NCBI RefSeq assembly: GCF_900078385.1
Contig: NZ_FLQR01000008.1
Span: forward strand, 1-64,000
DNA length: 64,000 nt
Direction: 5' to 3'
Source of the DNA: an uncultured Microbacterium sp.
GTDB lineage: Bacteria; Actinomycetota; Actinomycetes; Actinomycetales; Microbacteriaceae
This document shows positions 43,744-52,785 of this stretch, piece by piece (the stretch's first letter is position 1; the number at the start of each line of letters is the position of its first letter). A program made the position numbers and the translations under genes. The notes under the pieces are model-generated. The model was not told the origin of the DNA and ran no database searches. It saw nothing but the letters and a program-made list of their open reading frames with translations.

Positions 43744-45111
43744 CTACCAGCCCTTCGGGCCGAGGGAGCCGGCCGTGTACTCCTCGAGCGGGACCTCGCC
43801 TTTCCGCCACGCGCGCAGCACCGGTTCGAAGATGCGCCAGCTCTCCTCCGCCATGTCGGCTCGCACCGACAGCAGTGGGTCGCCCTCGACGATGCCCTGC
43901 AGCACCTGACCATAGGGGAGAAGGTCGCCCAGATCCTTCGTGGCCTGCAGGATGCTGCGCTCCAATGTGAACGGGTCGCCGCTTCCGTTCATCGTCAGAC
44001 CGAGTTCGACCGCTCCCGACTTGAGATCCAGCATGATCGAGTCGGGCGCCGGTGCGCCTCCGAACCCGGGGATCTCGGGCACCGGCCGCATGTGCACGCG
44101 CACCTGGGTCACGTACTTGCCGAGCGCCTTGCCCGACCGCAGCACGAAGGGCACGCCTTGCCACCGGGCGGTGTTCACCTCGAGGGTGACCCGTGCGAGC
44201 GTCTCGGTCTGCAGCGCAGGATCCACGCCGGGTTCATCCGCGTACGAAGGCATCGACCGCTCACCCACCTTGCCGGCCGTGTAGCGGGCTCGGCGGCTGG
44301 AAGCGGCCGGATCGTCGTCCCAGACATGGGTGGCGCGCAGAACCTGGGCAGCGTTCGATCGGAGTTCGACTTCGTTCAGCCGCGGCGGCTGCTCCATCGC
44401 GACAAGCGCGAGCACCTCGAGCAGGTGGCTCTGCAGCATGTCGACGAGGGCGCCCGCGTGGTCGTAGTACCCGCCGCGCCCTTCGAGTCCGAGCAGTTCG
44501 TCGTAGACGATCTCGACGCGCTCGATACGACGGCCGTTCCACACCGACTCGAAGAACTGATTCGCGAAGCGCAGGCCAAGGATGTTCAGCACCATCGACA
44601 TCCCCAGGAAGTGGTCGATGCGGAACACCTGCTCTTCGGGCACGAGCAGCGCGATCTGTCGATTGAGCGCGCGCGCAGACTTCAGATCCGTGCCGAACGG
44701 CTTCTCGAGCGCCAGGCGGGTGCCGTCGGGGAGGTCGAGTTGACGCAGCGCGGCACACACCTGGGTGGTGACGGCGGGCGGCAGGGCGAAATAGATGATC
44801 GGCGTGTGCTCGCATGCCGCGATCAGGGTGCGAAGCTGCTCGGCATCCGTCACGTCTCCCGTGATGTACCGGGCGGATTCGAGATAGCGGTCGGCGTCTT
44901 CCGGTTCGGTGACCTGCCCGAAGCTGTCGCGGATCAGCTGCCGCCACTCCGCATCTGTGCGCTCTTCCCGCGCCGCCCCGAGAACCTGCACGTCGTAGTC
45001 GTGCGCCGACAGCAGACTGGCCAGCCCCGGAAGCAGGAGGCGCTTGGTCAGGTCGCCCCCGGCTCCGAGGATCAACAGGCTCACGCTCTTTTTCGCTCGA
45101 CGCTTGGTCAC
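43744..45111 (-). CDS. zwf: Glucose-6-phosphate dehydrogenase, atypical
   Basis: A 455-residue enzyme that would oxidise glucose 6-phosphate to 6-phosphogluconolactone with NAD(P)+, entry to the pentose phosphate pathway. The nucleotide motif GAGGDLTKR is at 16-24 and EKPFG at 136-140. The active-site block reads RIDHFLGM (164-171), with Met in place of the substrate-binding Lys of the usual RIDHYLGK. It is about 50 residues shorter than standard Zwf. Downstream of gnd on the same strand, it probably forms an oxidative-pathway pair with it. The GTG start is preceded six bases upstream by TAGCAT. True G6PDH activity should be regarded as unproven. Confidence 0.85.
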   Translation of the reverse strand: MTKRRAKKSVSLLILGAGGDLTKRLLLPGLASLLSAHDYDVQVLGAAREERTDAEWRQLIRDSFGQVTEPEDADRYLESARYITGDVTDAEQLRTLIAACEHTPIIYFALPPAVTTQVCAALRQLDLPDGTRLALEKPFGTDLKSARALNRQIALLVPEEQVFRIDHFLGMSMVLNILGLRFANQFFESVWNGRRIERVEIVYDELLGLEGRGGYYDHAGALVDMLQSHLLEVLALVAMEQPPRLNEVELRSNAAQVLRATHVWDDDPAASSRRARYTAGKVGERSMPSYADEPGVDPALQTETLARVTLEVNTARWQGVPFVLRSGKALGKYVTQVRVHMRPVPEIPGFGGAPAPDSIMLDLKSGAVELGLTMNGSGDPFTLERSILQATKDLGDLLPYGQVLQGIVEGDPLLSVRADMAEESWRIFEPVLRAWRKGEVPLEEYTAGSLGPKGW

Positions 45112-45117
45112 AGCCCG

Positions 45118-45123
45118 ATGCTA
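45118..45123 (-). promoter_or_regulatory. -10 element of zwf, leaderless configuration
   Basis: Minus-strand TAGCAT lies six bases before the zwf GTG start, inside the 94-bp gap after gnd, so zwf may have its own promoter. Confidence 0.45.
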
Positions 45124-45205
45124 GGTCGTGGTCGCTCGGCGCGACGCCCCCTGGTGCGCGAGCCCCGCCGGTGCTAGCTCGTCGGGTCGCGGCGTCCTCT
45201 CGACC

Positions 45206-46267
45206 TCACGCGGTCTCAGAGTCCGCCTTCCGACTGCCGGCCTCCAGCATGTCACCGGCGGGAAGCTCCTTGTGTCCGCCGAACTGCAGACGCATCGCCG
45301 AGAGCAGCTGATTCGCATAGTGATCCTCGCCGCGGGAGGCGAAGCGCTCGAACAGCGCCGCCGCGAGCACGGGGACAGGGACCCCGGTGTCGACGGCGGC
45401 CTTGATCGTCCATCGCCCCTCGCCGGAGTCCGACACACGACCCGCGAGACCGTCCAGCGTCGGGTTCTCCTCCAGTGCCGCGGCCGTCAGGTCCAGCAGC
45501 CATGACGAGATGACCGAGCCGCGCCGCCACAGTTCGGTGACCTTGGGAGTGTCGACTGTGAACTGGTAGAACTCCGGCTCCTCGAGTGGTGCGATCTCGG
45601 CGGAATGCTCGGACTCTCGGATGCCGGCGTCCGCGTTGTCGAGGATATTCAGCCCCTCCGCGAGCGCCGCCATGATGCCGTATTCGATGCCGTTGTGCAC
45701 CATCTTCACGTAGTGCCCCGCGCCCGATGGTCCACAGTGCAGGTAGCCCTGCTCCTCGGGGGCGTAGTCGCCTTCCCGACCGGGAGTTCGCGGGATTTCT
45801 CCCGGGCCGGGTGCGATCGTCTTGAGGATCGGCTCGATAACCGACACCGCCTCGTCGGGGCCGCCGACCATCAGGCAGTAGCCGCGCTCCAGCCCGAACA
45901 CGCCGCCGCTCGTACCGACATCGACGTAGTGGATGCCGCGTTCCCTCAGCCCTGCGGCCCGCCGGACGTCATCTCGGTAGTTGGAGTTGCCGCCGTCGAT
46001 GATGATGTCGCCGGGCTCGAGCTCATCCGCAACCTGGTCGACCACTTTTCCCGTGAGTCCCGCGGGGATCATCAGCCACACGACGCGTGGTGTCTGCAGC
46101 TTCGCAACCAGCTCCTCGATGCTGCGGCTGCCCTCCGCCCCCTCGCTTTCGAGCGCGCTGACCGCCGCCTCGGCGACGTCGAAGACCACGGTCTCGTGAC
46201 CATCCCGCATCAGCCTCCGCGCGAGATTCCCGCCCATCCGGCCGAGGCCGACCATTCCCAGCCGCAT
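45206..46267 (-). CDS. gnd: 6-phosphogluconate dehydrogenase, decarboxylating
   Basis: A 353-residue enzyme converting 6-phosphogluconate to ribulose 5-phosphate and CO2. It has an N-terminal NAD(P) fold (MRLGMVGLGRMGGNLARRL), substrate motifs DGGNSNYRDD and VGTSGGVFG, and the catalytic Lys/Glu segment GHYVKMVHNGIEYG. It is shorter than the 470-residue form and fits the YqeC/GntZ-like short class, often NAD-preferring. ATG at 46267 follows GGAGGA. It precedes zwf by 94 bp. The pair lies beside the tRNA repeats and may be an accessory copy of the housekeeping genes. Confidence 0.93.
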   Translation of the reverse strand: MRLGMVGLGRMGGNLARRLMRDGHETVVFDVAEAAVSALESEGAEGSRSIEELVAKLQTPRVVWLMIPAGLTGKVVDQVADELEPGDIIIDGGNSNYRDDVRRAAGLRERGIHYVDVGTSGGVFGLERGYCLMVGGPDEAVSVIEPILKTIAPGPGEIPRTPGREGDYAPEEQGYLHCGPSGAGHYVKMVHNGIEYGIMAALAEGLNILDNADAGIRESEHSAEIAPLEEPEFYQFTVDTPKVTELWRRGSVISSWLLDLTAAALEENPTLDGLAGRVSDSGEGRWTIKAAVDTGVPVPVLAAALFERFASRGEDHYANQLLSAMRLQFGGHKELPAGDMLEAGSRKADSETA

Positions 46268-46589
46268 GCTTCCTCCGATTGCTCGATCGACCCGCCCGCG
46301 CGGCAGATCACCGGAGTCTACGGCGAGGTCGTTTCGCGAGCGAGGGGGTTCCCTGGGGCCGCTGTGGACCGCGCGTGATGGCGTGTCGCAATAGACCTCA
46401 GCGCGGCGGTCGGTCAACGACCCGGTAGAACAGGTGTACAACTCCCTCGCCCGCTCTCAACGTCGCCACGAGTGGGAGTGAACCGCGGAATCATGCGGCG
46501 AACGCGCTCCTCGGCACCCCGTGAGCCCCAGATGGGTGGGTTCAAATCCCACCGTCACGGCTTCTGCTCTCAGCTCGACCGCAGGTCCG
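46268..46589. other. Intergenic region with the distal tRNA repeat
   Basis: No gene is seen. The region would hold the gnd promoter and contains the 23-bp tRNA-Ser fragment at 46536-46558, 31 bp before the end of the GH13 gene. Confidence 0.55.
46536..46558 (+). repeat. Third copy of the tRNA-Ser 3' end (23 bp)
   Basis: Matches 20383-20405 exactly, starting GTGGGTTCAAATCCCACC, then diverges (GG instead of CG) before the CCA. It suggests an older or imprecise recombination event at the same tRNA. Confidence 0.7.
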
Positions 46590-48281
46590 TCAGGCCGGCC
46601 TCAGCCACACGGTGCTCTCTCCGGGGACGTGACCGAACGGGGTCTCGCTGCTGGCGAGCGCGACGTGGTCTTCCTGGACCTGAGACTCGGTGAGCGCGAA
46701 TTCGGTGGTCCCGAAGTTGGTGACGACGCGCCATCCGTTCGGCCGCACATAGTGCAGGACGTCTTCTCGGCCCGTCTCGATCCACTCGAGCTCCTCGTCC
46801 GCCTGCAGCTCGTGGCGCAGCGCCAGGGCGCGCCGATACAGGGTGAGCGTCGAGTGCAGGTCGTTCTCCTGGGCTTCCACCGAGGCGTCGCCGAACCATC
46901 GTGGCTGCGGGAGATGCGCATGCCGGGAGCCGAAGCCGAACGACGGCCCGTCGCTGGTCCACGGCAGCGGCACGCGGCATCCATCCCGACCCATGTCCAG
47001 GCCGGCGCTGCGGAAGAACGTCGGGTCCTGGCGCTCGGCGTCGTCGATGTCGGCCACTTCATGCAACCCGAGCTCCTCGCCCTGGTAGAGGTACGCGGAT
47101 CCGGGGAGGCCGAGCACGAAGAGGCTGGCCGCACGCGCACGCCTCAGCCCGCGCTCGCGATCGAGTTCGGGCTCGACGCCGCCCGACAGGAGCCAGTCGG
47201 TGCCGTGCTTGCGGAGAGGCAGATCGTCGGCACTGCGTTCCGGGTGGGGCAGACCGTATCGCGTCGCGTGGCGGACGACGTCGTGATTGGACAGCACCCA
47301 CGTCGTCGATGACGCGGATGCCTCGGCCAGTTCGAGGTTCTCTGTCACGACCCGGCGGAACTGCCGGGCATCGAAGTCCGCCTGCAGGAGTTCGAAGTTG
47401 AAGGCCTGACCGAGGCTCTCGGGGCTCGCATAGAGCGGGATGCGGGAACGGTCCACCCACGCTTCGGCGACGGCGGTGCGGGGCGGGGTGTACGAGTTGA
47501 AGACGGCCCGCCACTCCGCGTAGACCTCGTGCACGTCGTCGCGGTCGACCGTCGGGTGTGTGCCGTTGCGGGGGAGCGCGTCCAGTTGAGCCTGCGTCGG
47601 CAGCGGACCGGAGAGGTCTTTCGTGAGCATGTGCGCGACGTCGATGCGGAACCCGTCGACTCCGCGATCCGACCAGAATCTGAGCGTCCGGACGAAGTCG
47701 GCCCGCACGTCGGCGTTCGCCCAGTTCAGGTCGGGCTGCTGGACCGCGAAGTTGTGCAGGTACCACTGGCCGTCGGCGGCGCGCTCCCAGGCCGACCCGC
47801 CGAACAGCGAGACCCAGTCGGTCGGGGGCTCGTCCCCCACCCCGTCCCGGAAGATGTAGCGGTCCCGCGCGGGGGATCCCGGGCCGGCAGCGAGGGCATC
47901 CTGGAACCAGGGGTGGAGGTCGGACGTGTGGTTCGGGACGATGTCGACGACGACGCGGATGCCGTTCGCGTGCAGCGCTGCGAGCATCGTGTCGAAATCG
48001 GCGAGCGTGCCCAGGCGCGGGTCGACGTTGCGGTAGTCGGCGACGTCGTACCCGCCATCCGCGAGCGCCGACGGGTAGAACGGGCTCAGCCACACCGCGT
48101 CGATGCCGAGAGTGGCCAGATACGGCACCCGCGAGGTGATTCCCGGGATGTCGCCGACGCCGTCGCTGTCGGCATCCGCGAAACTCCGGGGGTAGATCTG
48201 GTAGACAGCGGCCTGTCGCCACCAGGTGGCGTCGTCGTCGTCGATTCCGGATGCGGGGGCCGTTCGATGTGCGGAGGGCAC
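46590..48281 (-). CDS. Alpha-glucosidase, glycoside hydrolase family 13
   Basis: A 563-residue cytoplasmic GH13 enzyme of the oligo-1,6-glucosidase/alpha-glucosidase group (VYQIYPRSFADADSDGVGDI). Catalytic residues: nucleophile Asp in GFRIDVAHM, acid/base Glu in AVAEAWVD, and the transition-state Asp in VLSNHDVVRH. GTG at 48281 is chosen because AAAGG precedes it; a GTG at 48344 would overlap the permease gene. As the last gene of the cluster it hydrolyses imported alpha-glucosides to glucose. Exact linkage preference cannot be read from the sequence. Confidence 0.93.
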   Translation of the reverse strand: MPSAHRTAPASGIDDDDATWWRQAAVYQIYPRSFADADSDGVGDIPGITSRVPYLATLGIDAVWLSPFYPSALADGGYDVADYRNVDPRLGTLADFDTMLAALHANGIRVVVDIVPNHTSDLHPWFQDALAAGPGSPARDRYIFRDGVGDEPPTDWVSLFGGSAWERAADGQWYLHNFAVQQPDLNWANADVRADFVRTLRFWSDRGVDGFRIDVAHMLTKDLSGPLPTQAQLDALPRNGTHPTVDRDDVHEVYAEWRAVFNSYTPPRTAVAEAWVDRSRIPLYASPESLGQAFNFELLQADFDARQFRRVVTENLELAEASASSTTWVLSNHDVVRHATRYGLPHPERSADDLPLRKHGTDWLLSGGVEPELDRERGLRRARAASLFVLGLPGSAYLYQGEELGLHEVADIDDAERQDPTFFRSAGLDMGRDGCRVPLPWTSDGPSFGFGSRHAHLPQPRWFGDASVEAQENDLHSTLTLYRRALALRHELQADEELEWIETGREDVLHYVRPNGWRVVTNFGTTEFALTESQVQEDHVALASSETPFGHVPGESTVWLRPA

Positions 48282-48327
48282 GGCGCGCCTTTCGTCGTGG
48301 GTCTGCTCGGATTTCGGAGGGGAAGCG

Positions 48328-49242
48328 TCAGCCCTTGACGGCACCCTGGGTCACGCCCTCCATGACCCACCGCTGGGTGAAGAGGTACACGATGACGGCC
48401 GGCGCCATCGCCATGAGGTACGAGGCGAACGACACGTGGTAGTTGTTGCTGAACTGCGTCTGGAAGATGCTCTGCACGACCGGGAGGGTCTGCTGGCTCG
48501 GGTCCGAGATGATCAGCGACGGCATCATGAAGTCGTTCCAGGACGCGAGGAAGGCGAAGATGCCGACGGTCGCGCTCATGGGCGCCAGCAGCGGGAAGGT
48601 CAGCTGCCAGAAGGCCTGCCAGGTCGTCGCTCCGTCGATGCGCGCGCTCTCCTCGAGCTCGAGGGGGATCGACCGGAGGAAGGCGGTGAAGAGAAGGACG
48701 CTGAAGCTGAGCTGGAACATGATGTGCAGCAGGGTGACGCCCGCGGGGTTGTCGAGTCCGGCGAGGCCGGTGAGCTGGATCTGCGGCAGCGCGAGCACGG
48801 GGAACGGGATGAACATCGCCATCAGGAGGTAGAAGAACGACCAGCGGAAGAGCTTGTGATCCCAGTTGCGAGCGATGGCGAACGACGCGGCGGCGGCGAG
48901 CAGGATCGTCCCGGCGACCGTGGCGGCCGTCACCACGACGGTGATCATGAAGGCGAGCGGGAAGTTGGTGAGCTCCCATGCCTCGACGAATCCGTCGATG
49001 CTGAAGGGCGCGGGAAGCGAGAAGGCGTTGCCGTCGACCGCCTGCGCCTGCGTCTTGAACGCCATCGAGACCGTGACGTAGAGCGGCACGAGCACGGTGA
49101 TCGCGCAGAGCGCGAGGATGATCGTGCCGGGCCAGTTGACCCGCTCCATCGAGAAGCGGCTGCGGGCCGGCTTGGGGGCGGTGCCTTCGAGGACCTCTGT
49201 GGCCTCGATCGTTTCGACGACGAGGGCGGGCTGAACCGACAT
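48328..49242 (-). CDS. Carbohydrate ABC transporter permease (MalG-like)
   Basis: A 304-residue permease with six predicted helices after a hydrophilic N-terminus, EAA-loop signature EESARIDGATTWQAFW and the family ending TQGAVKG. The start overlaps the stop of the upstream permease by one base (TGATG). Part of the alpha-glucoside importer; the ATPase is encoded elsewhere. Confidence 0.95.
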   Translation of the reverse strand: MSVQPALVVETIEATEVLEGTAPKPARSRFSMERVNWPGTIILALCAITVLVPLYVTVSMAFKTQAQAVDGNAFSLPAPFSIDGFVEAWELTNFPLAFMITVVVTAATVAGTILLAAAASFAIARNWDHKLFRWSFFYLLMAMFIPFPVLALPQIQLTGLAGLDNPAGVTLLHIMFQLSFSVLLFTAFLRSIPLELEESARIDGATTWQAFWQLTFPLLAPMSATVGIFAFLASWNDFMMPSLIISDPSQQTLPVVQSIFQTQFSNNYHVSFASYLMAMAPAVIVYLFTQRWVMEGVTQGAVKG

Positions 49243-50174
49243 CAGAGCACGTTCCTTCCGCGGGTCAAGGTGAGTTGGAGCAGCGCGATGGCCACCGTGA
49301 TGATGAAGAAGATCGTCGCGTTCGCCATCTGGTAGGCGTAGTCGCCGCTCGAGAAGCCGGTGACGATCGTCATCGCGATGCTGCGCGTCGCCGTCCCCGG
49401 ACCGCCGTTGGTCAAACCGACGATCACGTCGTACGCGTTCAGGAACCCCTTGAACCCGAGGATCAGGTTGATGACGACGTAGCCCATCACGAGCGGGAGC
49501 GTGATGCGTGCGAGCTGGGCGAAGTGGCCGGCGCCGTCGATCGCGGCGGCCTCGTAGACCTCGCCGGGGATCGAGAGCAGGCCTGCGATGTAGATGAGCA
49601 GCGTGCCCGGGATCGCCTGCCACGCCGTGACGATCACGATCGCGATCCACGCCAGGTCGGGGTTGGCGAGGATGCTCTCGCTGAGCCAGCCGATCCCCAT
49701 GGCCTGCCCGAACGCCGGAAGGGAGTTCGAGAACAGGAAGTTGAAGACGAACGCGATGACGATGCTCGAGATGACCATCGGGATGACGAAGATCGTGCGC
49801 AGCGCGGTCTTGGCGCGGATGCGGGAGGTCAGCCCGACGGCGAGGAGGAAGGCCACCACGTTCACGACGATCACCGTGACGGCGGCGAAGCCGAAGGTGA
49901 AGAGGTAGCTCTGCAGGATCGCCGGGTCACTGAAGGCGGCGATGTAGTTGATGAACCCGACGAACTTCCAGTCGCCGAAGCCGATCGAGTTCGTGAAGCT
50001 GAAGAAGATGCCGATGACCGCGGGCAGGGTGATGCAGAGTGTGAAGAGGATCAGGCTCGGCAGGAGGAAGAGGTAGTAGACCCCCTCCACCCTGCGCTTC
50101 GCCCGAGGTGGCGCGCCGGCTGTCGCCTGCTTGCGTGACTTCGGTGCGACGAGCGTCGCCGTCGTTGTTGCCAT
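49242..50174 (-). CDS. Carbohydrate ABC transporter permease (MalF-like)
   Basis: A 310-residue permease with six predicted helices beginning near residue 33 (YYLFLLPSLILFTLCITLP) and EAA-loop signature YEAAAIDGAGHFAQLARI. GAGGGAAG precedes the ATG. It lies between the binding protein (32 bp upstream) and the MalG-type gene, forming the membrane heterodimer of the alpha-glucoside importer. Confidence 0.95.
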   Translation of the reverse strand: MATTTATLVAPKSRKQATAGAPPRAKRRVEGVYYLFLLPSLILFTLCITLPAVIGIFFSFTNSIGFGDWKFVGFINYIAAFSDPAILQSYLFTFGFAAVTVIVVNVVAFLLAVGLTSRIRAKTALRTIFVIPMVISSIVIAFVFNFLFSNSLPAFGQAMGIGWLSESILANPDLAWIAIVIVTAWQAIPGTLLIYIAGLLSIPGEVYEAAAIDGAGHFAQLARITLPLVMGYVVINLILGFKGFLNAYDVIVGLTNGGPGTATRSIAMTIVTGFSSGDYAYQMANATIFFIITVAIALLQLTLTRGRNVL

Positions 50175-50206
50175 GTCGTGTCGCTTCCCTCGTGCTGTCC
50201 GTGTGC

Positions 50207-51481
50207 CTATTGCCGCAGCGCCAGCCGCGCCCAGTCGGCATCCATGGTCGAAAGCGTCGCCTCCACGTCGCTGCCGAGGACGATGCCCTGCAGGTAGTTC
50301 GCGGCGGGGATCGTCAGGGGAATCTGCTGAGACGCACCCTGATAGAAGTCCGCCGCGTCGAAGTACTTCTTCATGCCGACGATGCGCGGGTCGGTGACGG
50401 GCGCGGCATCCGTGGTCGTTCCGTAGCCGAGCTGCGCGGCGTTGTACTGGTCCATGACCTCCTTCTGGAACAGGTAGCTGAGGAACGCCCGGGCGCCCTC
50501 CTTGTGGCGGGAGGCCTCGGGAATCCACGCCGCGAGGTCGAGGTTCACGCGCACTTTCAGGTCGCCGGGGTCATTGGTCACCGGCAGCGGGAAGGTCCCC
50601 AGCTCGAGGTCGGGGCTGGTCTTGGCGATCTCGCCGAACGCCCACGGCCCCTGCAGGTACATGGCGGCCTCGCCCTGCGCGAAGGCGAGATTGCCGTCGC
50701 CGTAGCCCTTGCTCGCGGCATCCTGATTCGTGCATCCGTCGGAGAGCTGCTTCATGAGCGACACCGGCTCGCCCAGGGTCTTCTGGAACGACACGTCCGA
50801 TTCGGGACCCACCGCGGTGCCCAGCTCCTTCATCTCGTCGTAGAACGAGGCGACGTCGACCGTGCCACCGACCGTGTAGTCGAACCAGCCCTGCGCCACG
50901 GTCCACGGGTCTTTGTACGTCGCATAGAACGGCGTCACACCTGCTGCGGTGAAGGTCTCGCAGGCGGCCTCGAGCTCGTCGAGGGTGGTGGGCACCTCGA
51001 CGCCGTTGTCTTCGAAGAGCCGCTTGTTGTAGATGACGGATGCCGCCATCACCGAGTACGGCAGGACGCTCGTGCGTCCCGGATACGTCGCGTACTGGTC
51101 GACGAGCTCCTGCACCTGCGGCAGGATGCGGTCGGCCTCGGGCATGTCGGAGAGGTCGCTGAGCGCGCCGCGCTCCATGAAGCGCGCCATCTCCATGTTG
51201 TAGTTCAGCAAGCCGAGGTCGGGCGGGTTGCCGCGCAGGAAGCCGGCCTGCAGGTTCGAGGCCGAATCGAGCACGACATGCACGTCGTTCTGCGATCCGT
51301 TGTACTCGGCGATCAGGTCGCGGAAGTAGGGGATCGCCTCAGGCTTGCTGAGCAGGAATCGCACCTGTTCGGGACCGCCGCCGGCTGCGCACCCGGTGGT
51401 GGCCGCGACGCCGATCAGAGCGAGCAGAGCCGCCGCCGTGCGGATCCTCGCTCGCGTGTGAGGCCGGGAGTTCTCTGGCAC
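50207..51481 (-). CDS. Carbohydrate ABC transporter, solute-binding lipoprotein (alpha-glucoside cluster)
   Basis: A 424-residue binding protein with hydrophobic core AAALLALIGVAATTG and lipobox TTGC, so anchored by its N-terminal Cys. GTG at 51481 is chosen because AAGGGA lies eight bases before it; a TTG six codons upstream is less likely. It is first in the minus-strand transporter run and preceded by a TTGACA promoter with a LacI operator. Ligand likely an alpha-glucoside, inferred from the GH13 enzyme. Confidence 0.93.
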   Translation of the reverse strand: MPENSRPHTRARIRTAAALLALIGVAATTGCAAGGGPEQVRFLLSKPEAIPYFRDLIAEYNGSQNDVHVVLDSASNLQAGFLRGNPPDLGLLNYNMEMARFMERGALSDLSDMPEADRILPQVQELVDQYATYPGRTSVLPYSVMAASVIYNKRLFEDNGVEVPTTLDELEAACETFTAAGVTPFYATYKDPWTVAQGWFDYTVGGTVDVASFYDEMKELGTAVGPESDVSFQKTLGEPVSLMKQLSDGCTNQDAASKGYGDGNLAFAQGEAAMYLQGPWAFGEIAKTSPDLELGTFPLPVTNDPGDLKVRVNLDLAAWIPEASRHKEGARAFLSYLFQKEVMDQYNAAQLGYGTTTDAAPVTDPRIVGMKKYFDAADFYQGASQQIPLTIPAANYLQGIVLGSDVEATLSTMDADWARLALRQ

Positions 51482-51524
51482 GTCGTCGTCCCTTCGCAAC
51501 CGTCATTGGGTGCGCTTCGAAAAC

Positions 51525-51604
51525 CGGAAGCGTTTCCGAAATGAAAGCACTGCGGGCAATACCTGTCAAGAGGGATTGCTGAGCGTCGATGGGAAACGCT
51601 TGCG
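51525..51604 (-). promoter_or_regulatory. Promoter and LacI-type operators of the alpha-glucoside cluster
   Basis: On the minus strand, TTGACA (51564-51569) is followed 17 bp later by a TTTCAT -10 candidate. A pseudo-palindrome CGGAAGCGTTTCCG (51525-51538) covers the likely transcription start, and a second site GGGAAACGCTTGCG (51591-51604) lies upstream. The arrangement predicts repression by the LacI protein encoded at 51671. Confidence 0.65.
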
Positions 51605-51670
51605 AAGCGGGCTCGGCGCGCGGCACCGTGAGGCGGCGGCGACCTCATCGCCGGCGGTGATCCGGGGCGA

Positions 51671-52696
51671 TCAGAACGAGCGGGGAGGGGCCGTGCTGCC
51701 GCGCGGGATGAGCGTGGTGGGCATGGTCAGCGAGTCCTGCGCCCCCTCACCGGAGAGCAGCGCGAGCATGATGCGCCCCGCCGCGGCGCCCTGGCCTTCG
51801 GGCGACTGGCCGATGGTCGTCAAGTCGGTCAGTGCGGCAAGCGGATGATCGTCGATCCCGATCACCGAGATGTCCTGCGGGACGCGCAGACCTGCCCGTC
51901 GGATGGTGCGGACGGCGCCGACGGCGATCTCGTCGGAGTGCGCGAACACGGCGGTGGGCGGATCGGGGAGGCTCAGGAGTCGCGCCATGGCGAGCGCCGC
52001 CTGCTCCGGATCCCACGCGACGCGCATCACGAGACTCGGGTCCGGGGCGAGGCCGGCCGTCTGCAGAGCCGCGTAGTGCCCGTCCGAGCGGTCGATGTCG
52101 ACGGACCAGTCGGCGTTGATGTTCGGCGCGACGGCCTCGATCATCCCAATGCGTCGGTGTCCCAGCGACAGCAGGTGCGCCGTCGCCTGCCGGGCTGCCT
52201 CGACATCGTCGATGCGCACGAACGGGAACGGCGCGATTTGTCCGCTGACCGAGACGATGTGGACGTCGAGAGCCTCGAGACTGCGCTGCTCGTCGGCATC
52301 CACAGGCATCCCCACGACCACGACGGCATCGACCTTGCGCCGAGTCGGAAGATCACGGAAGAACCGGTGGCGGGCGCCCTCATCGGGGACCAGATAGAGC
52401 AGCACATCGAGATTGGCTTTGCGCAGCTCGCTCTCGATGCCCTCCACCACCGAACCGAAGAACCAGGAGGACGTGTGAGGGAGGAGGATGCCCACCCGGC
52501 CCGTCGCCCCCCGCGCAAGCCTCGATGCCTCCGGCGAGACGACGTAGCCCATCTCCTCCGCGATCGCTTCGATGCGGCGACGCGTCGCGGCGGACACCCC
52601 GTAGGAGCCGCTCAACGCGCGCGACACGGTTGCCATGCCGACGCCGGCACGACGCGCGACATCAGCCATGTTCACGGGCGGGCGCTCGGATGGCAT
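51671..52696 (-). CDS. LacI-family regulator of the alpha-glucoside cluster
   Basis: A 341-residue repressor with HTH MADVARRAGVGMATVSRALS near residue 10, hinge GYVVSPEASRLARG and an effector domain from about residue 65 (VGILLPHTSSWFFGSVVEGI). ATG at 52696 is preferred; TAGGTT on the minus strand lies seven bases before it. It sits directly upstream of, and in the same direction as, the binding-protein gene, with operators in the 189-bp gap. The inducer is presumably an alpha-glucoside. Confidence 0.93.
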   Translation of the reverse strand: MPSERPPVNMADVARRAGVGMATVSRALSGSYGVSAATRRRIEAIAEEMGYVVSPEASRLARGATGRVGILLPHTSSWFFGSVVEGIESELRKANLDVLLYLVPDEGARHRFFRDLPTRRKVDAVVVVGMPVDADEQRSLEALDVHIVSVSGQIAPFPFVRIDDVEAARQATAHLLSLGHRRIGMIEAVAPNINADWSVDIDRSDGHYAALQTAGLAPDPSLVMRVAWDPEQAALAMARLLSLPDPPTAVFAHSDEIAVGAVRTIRRAGLRVPQDISVIGIDDHPLAALTDLTTIGQSPEGQGAAAGRIMLALLSGEGAQDSLTMPTTLIPRGSTAPPRSF

Positions 52697-52703
52697 GGCG
52701 CCC

Positions 52704-52709
52704 AACCTA
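52704..52709 (-). promoter_or_regulatory. -10 element of the lacI gene at 51671, leaderless configuration
   Basis: Minus-strand TAGGTT, seven bases before the ATG at 52696. Confidence 0.42.
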
Positions 52710-52785
52710 TCGGACGCCTGACGGAGGTGCGGATGAAGACGACCGGCCGCCTCGACCGGCCTGTCTCGGGTGCTTCGGCGGCGCG

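Larger units (their letters stand above)
42722..46558. mobile_element. Possible second insertion carrying zwf and gnd
   Basis: This 3.8-kb segment lies between the 28-bp tRNA repeat and a third, 23-bp copy at 46536-46558. It carries a small coiled-coil protein, an atypical zwf and a gnd, all on the minus strand. No integrase is seen and no TGGCAACA pair flanks the distal copy. It may be a second, older element or a deletion remnant. Confidence 0.4.
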
